The notes under the pieces: generated by a model
The model's database searches: none
Seen by the model: the letters and a program-made list of their open reading frames with translations, nothing else
What the model was told of the DNA's origin: nothing
Origin: Hoyosella sp. YIM 151337
Lineage (GTDB): Bacteria; Actinomycetota; Actinomycetes; Mycobacteriales; Mycobacteriaceae
Direction of reading: 5' to 3'
NCBI RefSeq assembly: GCF_026041215.1
Contig: NZ_JAPEIQ010000013.1
Span: 428,354 to 492,353, forward strand
Length of the DNA stretch: 64,000 nt
Program-made: the position numbers and the translations under genes
Shown: in pieces, positions 45,482 to 54,123 of the stretch
Position numbering within the stretch: position 1 is the first letter of the stretch
How the letters are laid out: the number at the start of each line of letters is the position of its first letter

Positions 45482-47974
45482 GTGCTGCTTCCTGACGAGA
45501 TCCCCAACCAGCCCGAGGTCATTTACGACGCGTTCGAGTCGTGGGCCACCGAACAAGGTCTCACGCTTTATCCGGCACAGGAAGAGGCACTGCTCGAGAT
45601 CGTTTCCGGTTCGAACGTGATTCTGGCGACGCCAACCGGGTCAGGTAAGTCGCTCGTTGCTGCAGCGGCTCACTTCGCCGCGATGGTCCAGGGCACGCGA
45701 ACGTTTTACACCGCTCCCATCAAGGCCCTGGTCAGCGAAAAGTTCTTCGCGTTGTGTGAAATATTCGGACCGGAGAACGTCGGGATGATGACCGGCGATG
45801 CCGCTGTCAACGCGTCCGCCCCCATCATCTGCGCGACGGCCGAGATTCTCGCGAACATCGCGCTGCGCGAAGGCGCGGACGCCAGCGTCGGCCAAGTGGT
45901 GATGGACGAGTTCCACTTCTACTCCGAGCCGGATCGTGGCTGGGCGTGGCAGGTGCCCCTCCTTGAGCTCCCCCGTGCTCAGTTCCTTCTGATGTCCGCC
46001 ACACTCGGTGACGTCAGCTTCTTCCAGAAGGACCTCACGCGCCGTACCGGGCGCAGCACAGTTCATGTCAGCGGCGCGGAACGTCCCGTTCCACTGGTTT
46101 TTTCGTATGCGATGACACCAATCCACGAGACGATCGAAGAACTCGTGAGCACCCATCAAGCGCCCGTTTACGTCGTACACTTCACACAGGCGGCAGCGCT
46201 TGAACGGGCCCAGGCGCTGACGAGTGCGGCCGTCGCGAGCCGAGAGGATCGTGACCGGATCGCGGAAGCGATTGCGGGTTTTCGCTTCACGACGGGTTTT
46301 GGCCGAACCCTGTCCCGGCTTATCCGGCATGGCATCGGCGTACACCACGCGGGCATGCTGCCTAAGTATCGCCGTCTCGTCGAACGGCTCGCCCAGGACG
46401 GGTTGCTCAAGGTGATTTGCGGCACCGACACGCTCGGGGTCGGCATCAACGTTCCCATACGCACGGTCCTCTTCACGGGTCTCACGAAGTTCGATGGTTC
46501 GAAGAATCGCATCCTGCGCGCGCGTGAGTTTCATCAGATCGCGGGACGTGCGGGACGGGCCGGCTTCGACACCACCGGCAGTGTGGTTGTGCAAGCGCCT
46601 GAGCATGAGATTGACAATGCGCGGGCGCTGTCGAAAGCAGGCGATGACCTGAAGAAGCGCCGGAAGGTTCAGCGGAAGAAGCCACCAGAGGGCTTCGTGA
46701 ACTGGAGCGAGCAGACGTTCGAGAAACTCACTGCCGCGCAACCGGAACCACTTGTGTCGCGCTTCCGCGTCACGAATGCGCTGCTGCTGAACGTCCTCAC
46801 GCGCCCGGGCAATTGCTTCACCGCGATGCGTCACCTCCTCGAAGACAATCATGAAGCACGTCCTGCGCAGCGCAAACACATCCGACGGGCGATTGCGCTG
46901 TATCGCGGTCTGCTCAATGCGGGGATCGTGGAGCGGTTGCCACAACCCGATGAAGACGGCAGGTGGGCCCGGCTTACGGTTGATCTGCAGCGGGATTTCG
47001 CCCTGAATCAGCCGCTCTCCCCCTTCGCGCTCGCCGCGCTCGATCTGCTGGACCGCACTGAGCCGACCTATGCGCTCGACGTGGTGTCCGTCATCGAATC
47101 GACCCTTGAAGACCCACGTCCGCTCTTGCTCGCCCAGCAACACGCGGTACGGGGGCACGCGATCGCCGAGATGAAGGCGGACGGCATCGAATACGACGAG
47201 CGGATGGAGTTGCTTGAGGACATCACGTGGCCCAAGCCGCTTGAAGGGGTGCTGGTTCCCGCGTTCGAGATGTATCGCGCTGGACACCCGTGGGTGGCTG
47301 AGTTCACGCTCTCACCGAAATCAGTGATCCGTGACATGGTCGAGAAAGGAATGACCTTCTCTGATCTGATTGCGACATATGGGCTCAATCGATCAGAGGG
47401 CCTCATCCTGCGTTATCTTGCCGACGCATACCGGGCGCTCCGCCAAACCGTACCCGCGGACGCTCGCGACGACGAACTGGAGGACCTCACTGAGTGGCTC
47501 GGGGAACTCATTCGGCAAGTCGACTCCAGCCTGATCGACGAGTGGGAACAACTCGTCAACCCAGCTGCTCAGCCCGCTGAACAGCGCGCGTTCACCGATG
47601 ATTCAGCCCGTCCGATCACGGCGAACACACGGGCCTTCCGCGTCATGGTGCGTAACGCGACGTTCCGCAGGGTGGAACTCGCGGCCCGCGAGCGGTGGGA
47701 AGACCTTGCTGAACTTGGTGACATGGACGCCACCGAATGGTCCGCGGCGCTCGACCCCTACTTCGAGGAATATGGCGAAATCGGCACCGGTCCTTCAGCT
47801 CGCGGGCCCGCACTGTTTCTCGTTGAGGAACTCCCCGGCCGGTGGGAAGTCCGTCAGATTCTCGAAGATCCCGACGGAGATCACGGATGGGCGCTCAGCG
47901 CGTCCATTGATCTTTCGGAATGCGACGGCGCAGGCGAGGTCGTCATCGAGGAACTGCGCGTGGTTTCGGGCTGA
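45482..47974 (+). CDS. SKI2-like DEAD/DEAH helicase with DUF3516
   Basis: The 830-residue helicase has Walker A ATPTGSGKS (49-57), an atypical DEFH Walker B (VVMDEFHFYSEPDRGWAW), LMSATLGD, and QIAGRAGRAGFDTTGSVVV, a Ski2/HelY-type motif VI. The C-terminal part (from about 420) is DUF3516, a helical domain of RNA-helicase relatives of Mtr4. It should be an ATP-dependent RNA helicase. GTG start. The 3' end overlaps the convergent ctpC gene by 94 bp. Confidence 0.88.
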   Translation: MLLPDEIPNQPEVIYDAFESWATEQGLTLYPAQEEALLEIVSGSNVILATPTGSGKSLVAAAAHFAAMVQGTRTFYTAPIKALVSEKFFALCEIFGPENVGMMTGDAAVNASAPIICATAEILANIALREGADASVGQVVMDEFHFYSEPDRGWAWQVPLLELPRAQFLLMSATLGDVSFFQKDLTRRTGRSTVHVSGAERPVPLVFSYAMTPIHETIEELVSTHQAPVYVVHFTQAAALERAQALTSAAVASREDRDRIAEAIAGFRFTTGFGRTLSRLIRHGIGVHHAGMLPKYRRLVERLAQDGLLKVICGTDTLGVGINVPIRTVLFTGLTKFDGSKNRILRAREFHQIAGRAGRAGFDTTGSVVVQAPEHEIDNARALSKAGDDLKKRRKVQRKKPPEGFVNWSEQTFEKLTAAQPEPLVSRFRVTNALLLNVLTRPGNCFTAMRHLLEDNHEARPAQRKHIRRAIALYRGLLNAGIVERLPQPDEDGRWARLTVDLQRDFALNQPLSPFALAALDLLDRTEPTYALDVVSVIESTLEDPRPLLLAQQHAVRGHAIAEMKADGIEYDERMELLEDITWPKPLEGVLVPAFEMYRAGHPWVAEFTLSPKSVIRDMVEKGMTFSDLIATYGLNRSEGLILRYLADAYRALRQTVPADARDDELEDLTEWLGELIRQVDSSLIDEWEQLVNPAAQPAEQRAFTDDSARPITANTRAFRVMVRNATFRRVELAARERWEDLAELGDMDATEWSAALDPYFEEYGEIGTGPSARGPALFLVEELPGRWEVRQILEDPDGDHGWALSASIDLSECDGAGEVVIEELRVVSG

Positions 47975-50154
47975 TCGGCGAGCCGGTACCGAATAAGCCG
48001 TGAACTGTTGCCCACGACCGCGACGGAGGACGCGTTGTGCAAAATCGCGGCCAGCACCGGCGAAAGCGCTCCGACCGCGCTGACCGCGAGGCCTGCGGCG
48101 TTAACCGAGATCGACATGCCGTAGTTCTGACGGATCACGTCAACGGTATGCGTGCCCAGTTCGCGAAGATCGATGAGTCGGCGCAGGTCATCCGTAGCTA
48201 ACGCGATATCAGCGGTTTCCACCGCTACATCGGTGCCGGCAATCCCCATCGCGATGCCGATATGTGCACCCGCGAGCGCGGGCGCATCGTTGGTGCCATC
48301 ACCGATCATCGCAACAGTGTGGCCCGCTCGTTTGAGGTTTTCGATCAGGTCCAGTTTCTCGTCGGGCAGCACCCCGGCGTGCCATTCAGTGATGCCCAAG
48401 TCCTGCGCGACCGCCGCTGCGGTATCGGGATGGTCGCCGGTGAGCATGATGACGCGTTGCACACCTGAGGCACGCAGTGCATCGAGTACGCCCCACGCTT
48501 CGGGGCGTACCTCATCACGCAGGCTGACGAGGCCAACAAGGTCACCGTCAACGGCAAGCAGCAGCGGTGTCTCGGAGCGCCCGCGCAGCCGCGCAACCCA
48601 GGCGTGGGCCTCGTCGCTAACAACGACGCTTTCATTCTCTAGTAGCGCAGGACTGCCGAGCAGCAGTGTGCGGCCATCTGCCCACGTGCGCATACCGAGA
48701 CCGACAAGCACCTCACATTGCTCGTGCGGCGGGATGACGATGCGGCGTTCCTCGGTTGAGCGAATCACTGCCTGCGCCAGCGGGTGACGTGAGTGTATTT
48801 CGGAGCTCGCTGCATATGCCAGCACCTGGCTCGGCGTCCAATCCTGATGGAAGCTCACGATGTTGGTAACCACCGGGCGCCCCACCGTGAGTGTTCCCGT
48901 CTTGTCGAAAACGATCACGTCGACCCGGCCCGCGAGTTCTAGGTGCGAGCCGCCCTTGATGAGGATGCCGCGGCGCGCCCCGTTACCTATCGCTGCGGAG
49001 ATCGCGGTGGGTGTCGCGAGCCCCACTGCGCACGGGCATGCGATGAGCAGCATCGTCATGGCCCGGCGCACGTCTCGCGTGAGCAGCAGCGTGGCACCGG
49101 CAAGTATGAATGAGGCTGGAACGAAGCGGCGGGAAAATGTTTCTCCGACGGTCTGGATGGGTGCTCGGTCACTCTGCGCTTGCTCTACGCGGCTGATGAT
49201 ACGGCCGATGGCGGTGTCTTTGCCGACAGCTTTTGCTTCGACGACGATTGACCCGCGCATCAGTACGGAACCGGCGTGCACTGTCGCGCCCTTTTCGACG
49301 GTTACGGGCAACGGCTCACCGGTGATCGCCGATTGGTCGATGATGCCTTCACCGTCGACAATGACGCCGTCGACGGGCAGCGCAATGTGCTCGTGGATGA
49401 CGACGTGGTCCCCGACCCGCACCGTGTCGATATCGACCCGGATCTCCTCGCCTTCCATGGTTCGAATCCAGGTCGTGTCCTGGGCACCGCTCAACAGGTC
49501 GGAGATCGCGCGCCGGGTCCGTCTCAGTGTCAGATCCTGAAGGTACTCACCGATGTTCAGCAGCCATAATACGGTGAGCGCGACGACGTTCTCACGCAAC
49601 AACAGGCTTGCGACAGTTGCCGCCGACACAAGCGTGTCCGTGCCCCCTACTTTGGACTTGGTGAGAGAGCGAGCCGCGCCTTTCAGGAACGGGTAGCCGG
49701 TGATGATGGTGACGCCGGTGGCGAACGTCCGGCTGGCGGGCCCAAGCACGGGCGGCCGCCGCAGCACATAACGGCGAAAACCGAGCATGGCGAGGGCCAC
49801 GCCGCCAAGTGTCATACGCGCGAGGTCACCGGTGCTCACTTCCGCTGAATACGGCGCGCGCGGGGGCACTGCCCTCGCAGCTACCGGGCTCGTGTCCGAA
49901 ATTGCGTGCACGATCGCATCCGCGTCAACCCGATTTGGCGAGTACCAGACAACGAGCGACGCCGTCCGCGGGTATGCGTGAACGGCCCGGACCCCGTGGA
50001 CAAGCTCGATTGTGTTCTCGATAGCCACTGCACGGGCGGTGCTGCGCCGCATCCACGGTACGGAAACACGCAGCCGACCGGCTGCATTGGACCGGATCAC
50101 AATGCCCGCGGCGGGCCCTGTGCCGTTTACCGGTGGCGGAGTCTGATCACCCAT
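47881..50154 (-). CDS. ctpC: P1B-type metal-transporting ATPase, CtpC-like
   Basis: The 757-residue ATPase has an N-terminal domain (1-100) with the HMA shape but no CxxC, the transport motif CPC at 373-375 (MLLIACPCAVGLATPTA), phosphorylation DKTGT (417-421), TGE (278-280) and the GDGTNDAPALAGAHIGIAMG hinge. CtpC of M. tuberculosis exports Mn(II)/Zn(II). It follows the PacL gene by 8 nt, like Rv3269-Rv3270, away from the otherwise matching locus. The last 94 bp run into the helicase gene. Confidence 0.87.
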   Translation of the reverse strand: MGDQTPPPVNGTGPAAGIVIRSNAAGRLRVSVPWMRRSTARAVAIENTIELVHGVRAVHAYPRTASLVVWYSPNRVDADAIVHAISDTSPVAARAVPPRAPYSAEVSTGDLARMTLGGVALAMLGFRRYVLRRPPVLGPASRTFATGVTIITGYPFLKGAARSLTKSKVGGTDTLVSAATVASLLLRENVVALTVLWLLNIGEYLQDLTLRRTRRAISDLLSGAQDTTWIRTMEGEEIRVDIDTVRVGDHVVIHEHIALPVDGVIVDGEGIIDQSAITGEPLPVTVEKGATVHAGSVLMRGSIVVEAKAVGKDTAIGRIISRVEQAQSDRAPIQTVGETFSRRFVPASFILAGATLLLTRDVRRAMTMLLIACPCAVGLATPTAISAAIGNGARRGILIKGGSHLELAGRVDVIVFDKTGTLTVGRPVVTNIVSFHQDWTPSQVLAYAASSEIHSRHPLAQAVIRSTEERRIVIPPHEQCEVLVGLGMRTWADGRTLLLGSPALLENESVVVSDEAHAWVARLRGRSETPLLLAVDGDLVGLVSLRDEVRPEAWGVLDALRASGVQRVIMLTGDHPDTAAAVAQDLGITEWHAGVLPDEKLDLIENLKRAGHTVAMIGDGTNDAPALAGAHIGIAMGIAGTDVAVETADIALATDDLRRLIDLRELGTHTVDVIRQNYGMSISVNAAGLAVSAVGALSPVLAAILHNASSVAVVGNSSRLIRYRLADQPETTRSSSMTTSPAPSHSERSMDALSAHP

Positions 50155-50162
50155 TGAGTTAA

Positions 50163-50474
50163 TTAGTGTTCGTGACCGTGGCCAGCTGTCTGGCTGGGCG
50201 GACGAGCTTCTTCGCCGACACGCTCACGAGCCTCGGCGACGATGTCAGCGGCGGCGAGACGCACGTTTTCCGCACCTTCCTCGGCTTTGCGTGCCCCTTT
50301 GATCCCGAGAGTGGTTGCGGAAACGGCAATTTCGCGTGCCGGTGTGCGCTTCGCCACCCAGCGAACCCCATTGTAAGCGGCCACCCCGACGACTCCGGTA
50401 ACCACTGTCCCCAACGCCTTGCCGAGTAACACGCCGTGTATCACGTTGCCTCCTGGATCCGCGAGCTGTGCCAT
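50163..50474 (-). CDS. PacL-type metal-binding ATPase partner (DUF1490)
   Basis: The 103-residue protein has an N-terminal hydrophobic stretch (VLLGKALGTVVTGVVGVAAYNGVRW, 15-39), a helical middle (RKAEEGAENVRLAAADIVAEARERVGEE), and a His-rich C-terminus GHGHEH. It is like PacL1 (Rv3269), the scaffold and metal-binding partner that stabilises CtpC in membrane patches. ATG with AAGGAAG upstream. It forms a pacL-ctpC operon with the downstream ATPase. Confidence 0.85.
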   Translation of the reverse strand: MAQLADPGGNVIHGVLLGKALGTVVTGVVGVAAYNGVRWVAKRTPAREIAVSATTLGIKGARKAEEGAENVRLAAADIVAEARERVGEEARPPSQTAGHGHEH

Positions 50475-50540
50475 GCGCCTGCTTCCTTTGATTCTGCCTC
50501 ATCACGGACGAACGTGGGGCGGCAAACTACACCCGCCGAG

Positions 50541-51119
50541 TCAGGCGCTGATGCCCGCGGTGAGGATCGACGCGAGTTCACGATATGCGCGCGCATCATC
50601 GAGGCCGGTGTTTTCGCGCACCTCGCCCTGCTGGATCCGAACCATCGTGGTGGCAACAAGGTCCGCAGCGAATGCCGCGTGAACGTCCCGGAACTCTCCC
50701 GCGCGAACGCCTGCGGTGATCAGTTCCTGTACGCGCCGAGCGCCAATACGGGTGTTCTGCTCATACACCTCGCGAGCGGGCGCGAACGCGTCGAGGTCGG
50801 CCAGAAACTGCTCCGAAGCTGGAGTCAGCACCTCCTCAACACCCGTGAGGTATGCGACGATTCGCGCCCGGGCACCAGTAATGCCCGAAACTCGGGCTTC
50901 CACTTCTTCCGTCGCGCCCCGGAAGTAGTGGACCGTCACTGCGCGGACGAGTTGCTCTTTACTTCCTGCGAGCGTGTACAGCGTGGATTTCGAGCACCGC
51001 AAGCGCGCGGCTATGTCATCGAGCGTGAAATGCGCGAACCCTTCAGCAAGAAAAAGTGCGAGCAGCTCATCAAACAGCTCTCCCTGCCGCTTGGTGGCAA
51101 ACCCCGTGGACCGGCTCAT
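50541..51119 (-). CDS. TetR family repressor
   Basis: The 192-residue regulator has an N-terminal helix-turn-helix (FTLDDIAARLRCSKSTLYTLAGSKEQLVRAV, about 31-61) and a helical ligand-binding domain (GARARIVAYLTGVEEVLTPASEQFLADLDAFAPAREVYEQN). It is divergent from the acyl-CoA dehydrogenase gene across 98 nt that contain two tandem AGTACTG-N12-CAGTACT motifs, so it is likely their binder. The ligand is probably an acyl-CoA. Confidence 0.92.
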   Translation of the reverse strand: MSRSTGFATKRQGELFDELLALFLAEGFAHFTLDDIAARLRCSKSTLYTLAGSKEQLVRAVTVHYFRGATEEVEARVSGITGARARIVAYLTGVEEVLTPASEQFLADLDAFAPAREVYEQNTRIGARRVQELITAGVRAGEFRDVHAAFAADLVATTMVRIQQGEVRENTGLDDARAYRELASILTAGISA

Positions 51120-51129
51120 GCCGAGTAAT

Positions 51130-51155
51130 AGTACTGAGGTGGATCTTGCAGTACT
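51130..51155. promoter_or_regulatory. operator 1, AGTACTG-N12-CAGTACT
   Basis: Perfect 7-bp inverted repeat (51130-51136 and 51149-51155), 11 nt from the TetR start. With operator 2 it makes four AGTACT half-sites at about 19-nt steps. Confidence 0.75.
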
Positions 51156-51167
51156 ACGCCCTTTACC

Positions 51168-51193
51168 AGTACTGTCTCTGGTAATTCAGTACT
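51168..51193. promoter_or_regulatory. operator 2, AGTACTG-N12-CAGTACT
   Basis: Perfect 7-bp inverted repeat (51168-51174 and 51187-51193), 24 nt before the acyl-CoA dehydrogenase start. It is identical in arms and spacer length to operator 1 and 38 nt from it. Confidence 0.75.
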
Positions 51194-51217
51194 ATCTGGC
51201 GTTCAGAGGTGATCCCT

Positions 51218-52357
51218 GTGGCAGTCGACCGGCTCGTGCCGACCGAAGAAGCGCGCGATCTGATTGCGCTTACCCGCGATGTAGCTGACAAAGTGCTCAC
51301 TCCCCGCGCGGACCAGCACGAGAAGTCTGAAACCTACCCGGAGGGTGTATTCGCAACCCTCGGCGAAGCCGGACTGCTCAGCCTTCCCTATGCGGAGGAG
51401 TGGGGCGGCGGTGGCCAGCCATATGAGGTTTACCTGCAGGTGCTCGAAGAGCTCGGGGCAAGATGGGCGGCCGTCGCCGTTGCCGTCAGCGTGCATAGCC
51501 TGGCGTGCCACCCACTCAGCGTGTTCGGCACCGAAGACCAGAAAAAGAAGTGGCTTCCCGAGCTTCTCGGCGGCGGAGCCATCGGCGCGTACAGCCTGTC
51601 CGAACCCCAGGCCGGTTCTGATGCATCCGCACTCAGCTGCAAGGCCGCCAAGACTGATGGTGGGTACCTCATCAACGGTGCGAAAGCGTGGATCACACAT
51701 GGCGGTATCGCGGACTACTACAACCTGTTCGCCCGCACCGGCGATGGCTCACGCGGCATCTCCTGTTTTCTCGTCCCCAAAGACACCCCCGGCCTGAGCT
51801 TCGGCAAACCCGAAGAGAAGATGGGCCTGCACGCCGTACCAACGACTGCAGCCCACTACGACAACGTGTTCCTCTCCGAGGAGCATCGCATCGGAGAGGA
51901 AGGCCAGGGCCTTCAAATCGCGTTCAGTGCCCTCGACTCGGGCCGCCTCGGGATCGCGGCTGTCGCAACTGGACTCGCTCAGGCTGCGCTCGACGAGGCG
52001 GTCACCTATGCGAAGGAACGGCACGCCTTCGGCAAACGCATCATCGACCACCAGGGTCTCGGCTTCCTGCTCGCCGACATGGCCGCCGCCGTCGACTCGG
52101 CCCGCGCCACCTACCTCGACGCCGCGCGCCGCCGCGACGCGGGAATCCCATACTCCCGCAATGCCTCCGTCGCCAAACTTGTCGCCACCGATGCCGCGAT
52201 GAAGGTGACCACCGACGCCGTGCAGGTCTTCGGCGGCTACGGCTACACCCGTGAATACCGGGTTGAACGCTACATGCGCGAGGCAAAGATCATGCAGATC
52301 TTCGAGGGCACCAACCAGATTCAGCGACTGGTCATCGGCCGGTCGCTTGCACAGTAG
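51218..52357 (+). CDS. acyl-CoA dehydrogenase
   Basis: The 379-residue FAD enzyme oxidises an acyl-CoA at the alpha-beta bond. Visible motifs are AYSLSEPQAGSDASAL (flavin and substrate site), KAWITHGGIADYYNLFART, QVFGGYGYTREYRVERYMREAKIMQIFEGTNQIQRLVIGR, with the catalytic base Glu in FEGTN. GTG at 51218 was chosen because AGAGG lies 8 nt upstream, over GTG at 51209. Together with the HSD10-like SDR it suggests short or branched acyl-CoA oxidation. Confidence 0.94.
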   Translation: MAVDRLVPTEEARDLIALTRDVADKVLTPRADQHEKSETYPEGVFATLGEAGLLSLPYAEEWGGGGQPYEVYLQVLEELGARWAAVAVAVSVHSLACHPLSVFGTEDQKKKWLPELLGGGAIGAYSLSEPQAGSDASALSCKAAKTDGGYLINGAKAWITHGGIADYYNLFARTGDGSRGISCFLVPKDTPGLSFGKPEEKMGLHAVPTTAAHYDNVFLSEEHRIGEEGQGLQIAFSALDSGRLGIAAVATGLAQAALDEAVTYAKERHAFGKRIIDHQGLGFLLADMAAAVDSARATYLDAARRRDAGIPYSRNASVAKLVATDAAMKVTTDAVQVFGGYGYTREYRVERYMREAKIMQIFEGTNQIQRLVIGRSLAQ

Positions 52358-52387
52358 AGACACCGTTCCGGGTACGAAGGAGACAAT

Positions 52388-53149
52388 GTGGAGTTGAATG
52401 GTGCTGTGGCGGTTGTATCTGGCGGCGCATCTGGGTTAGGTCACGCGACCGCCACGGCGCTGCACAAGCGCGGAGCGCACGTGGTTCTGCTGGACCTGCC
52501 ATCCTCCCGTGGCGCAGATGCCGCACGCGAGGCCGGCGAGGGCATGCATTTCGTCGCCGCTGACGTGACATCTGCCGAACAGGTGGCGTCTGCTATCGAT
52601 CATGCTGCCCAACTTGGTGACATTCGCGTCGCTGTGAACTGCGCAGGTGTAGCCACCCCCGGCAAGGTGCTGGGACGCAGCGGTCCCCTCGCACTCGATG
52701 ACTTCGAGCGAGTGGTCCGCATCAACCTCGTCGGAACCTTCAACGTCATCCGGCTCGCCGCCCAGAGGATGGCTGCCACCGAACCGATTGACGGCGAGCG
52801 TGGCGTCATTATCGACACTGCGTCCGTCGCGGCGTTCGACGGCCAGACCGGGCAAGCAGCGTATGCCGCATCTAAAGGTGGAGTTGCCGCGCTGACGTTG
52901 CCGGTAGCACGTGAACTCGCGCGCCACCTCATTCGTGTTGTCGCCATTGCCCCCGGCATCTTCGAGACGCCCATGCTTCTCGGCCTTCCCGTGGAAGCGC
53001 AGCAGTCGCTCGGCCAGCAGGTGCCCCACCCCTCACGGCTCGGGAAGCCGGAAGAGTACGCCTCCCTGGCTATGCACGTCGTCGACAACCCGATGCTCAA
53101 CGGCGAGACCATTCGCCTTGACGGAGCTATTCGGATGGCAGCGAAGTAG
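52388..53149 (+). CDS. SDR dehydrogenase, 3-hydroxyacyl-CoA dehydrogenase type 2-like (HSD17B10)
   Basis: The 253 residues are a short-chain dehydrogenase with the NAD motif GGASGLGHATA, NCAGV, a catalytic Ser in IDTASVAAFDGQTGQAAYAASKG and Tyr-x3-Lys in YAASK. The C-terminal part, with LGLPVEAQQSLGQQVPHPSRLGKPEEYASLAMHVVDN and GETIRLDGAIRM, closely resembles human HSD17B10, which oxidises 2-methyl-3-hydroxybutyryl-CoA. AAGGAG precedes the GTG. It follows the acyl-CoA dehydrogenase by 30 nt. Confidence 0.9.
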   Translation: MELNGAVAVVSGGASGLGHATATALHKRGAHVVLLDLPSSRGADAAREAGEGMHFVAADVTSAEQVASAIDHAAQLGDIRVAVNCAGVATPGKVLGRSGPLALDDFERVVRINLVGTFNVIRLAAQRMAATEPIDGERGVIIDTASVAAFDGQTGQAAYAASKGGVAALTLPVARELARHLIRVVAIAPGIFETPMLLGLPVEAQQSLGQQVPHPSRLGKPEEYASLAMHVVDNPMLNGETIRLDGAIRMAAK

Positions 53150-53169
53150 GCAGGCCGCACAATGGATAA

Positions 53170-54102
53170 GTGGCTTCTCTCGCAAACCGCGCCGCCGCCC
53201 GGGTACTCGTCGGGGACGGCGGTCTAGCCACCGCGCTCGAAGCGCGCGGCCACGACCTCACTGGCGGGTTGTGGTCCGCGCGCTTACTTGCCGAAGCGCC
53301 CAGCGAGATCGCGGACGTCCACCGCGATTTTTTCCGGGCGGGCGCAGACATTGTGATCACGGCAAGCTACCAGGCGAGCTTTCGCGGATTCAGCGCATGC
53401 GGTATCGGCAGGCGCGGGGCGGAACAGTTGATGCGCCGCAGCGTCAGCATTGCAACCGCAGTGCGCGATGAGTTCGATGAGCGATTTGTCGCAGCATCGA
53501 TCGGGCCCTATGGTGCAGTGCTCGCTGACGGCTCGGAGTATCGCGGCCGGTACGGACTCAGTGTCCGTGAACTGCGCGCCTGGCACAGGCCGCGCTTCGA
53601 GATTCTTGCGACCGCCGGGGCTGACATTCTCGCTCTGGAGACAATTCCGGACATCGACGAGGCGCACGCCCTTGTGGATCTCGCCACGGACGCTGGCACG
53701 CCCGCCTGGCTGACCTACACCACCAGCGGCACCCGCACTCGCGCGGGCCAGGCGCTCGCTGACGCATTTAGCGTCGCAGCGGACTCTGAGGCGGTCATCG
53801 CAGTTGGCGTGAACTGCTGCTCGCCCGAGGATGTCCTCCCGGCCATCGCAGCGGCGCGCTCATGCGGCAAACCAGTAATCGTCTATCCCAACAGTGGTGA
53901 ACAGTGGGACACCGCGGCAGGCGCCTGGACAGGCACCAGTACATTCACGCCACAGCTTGCGCGCTCATGGATCGCCGCGGGCGCGAATATCGTGGGCGGT
54001 TGCTGCCGAGTCGATGCGGCCAGCATCGCGCAACTACCCGCCGTCATCGCCGAGTCCCGCGGAGGTGACGCCGGACGGGATGCCGAAAAACCGCTCGCAT
54101 GA
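53170..54102 (+). CDS. homocysteine S-methyltransferase (MmuM type)
   Basis: The 310 residues form a (beta/alpha)8 barrel of the betaine-homocysteine methyltransferase family, with zinc Cys in GVNCCSP and GGCCRV, and the LVGDGGLATALEARG start. ITASYQASFRGF and LALETIPDIDEA are typical. Likely donor is S-methylmethionine or SAM. GTG start with weak ribosome binding site. It is 20 nt after the SDR gene and ahead of hrpA. Confidence 0.88.
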   Translation: MASLANRAAARVLVGDGGLATALEARGHDLTGGLWSARLLAEAPSEIADVHRDFFRAGADIVITASYQASFRGFSACGIGRRGAEQLMRRSVSIATAVRDEFDERFVAASIGPYGAVLADGSEYRGRYGLSVRELRAWHRPRFEILATAGADILALETIPDIDEAHALVDLATDAGTPAWLTYTTSGTRTRAGQALADAFSVAADSEAVIAVGVNCCSPEDVLPAIAAARSCGKPVIVYPNSGEQWDTAAGAWTGTSTFTPQLARSWIAAGANIVGGCCRVDAASIAQLPAVIAESRGGDAGRDAEKPLA

Positions 54103-54123
54103 GCCGGTAGTCTTGACGAAGAT

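Noticed and set aside
45641..47287. 548-codon open frame on the minus strand inside the large helicase gene
   Set aside because: It is opposite a gene with all helicase motifs and shows His/Arg/Val-rich shadow composition with no recognisable domain.
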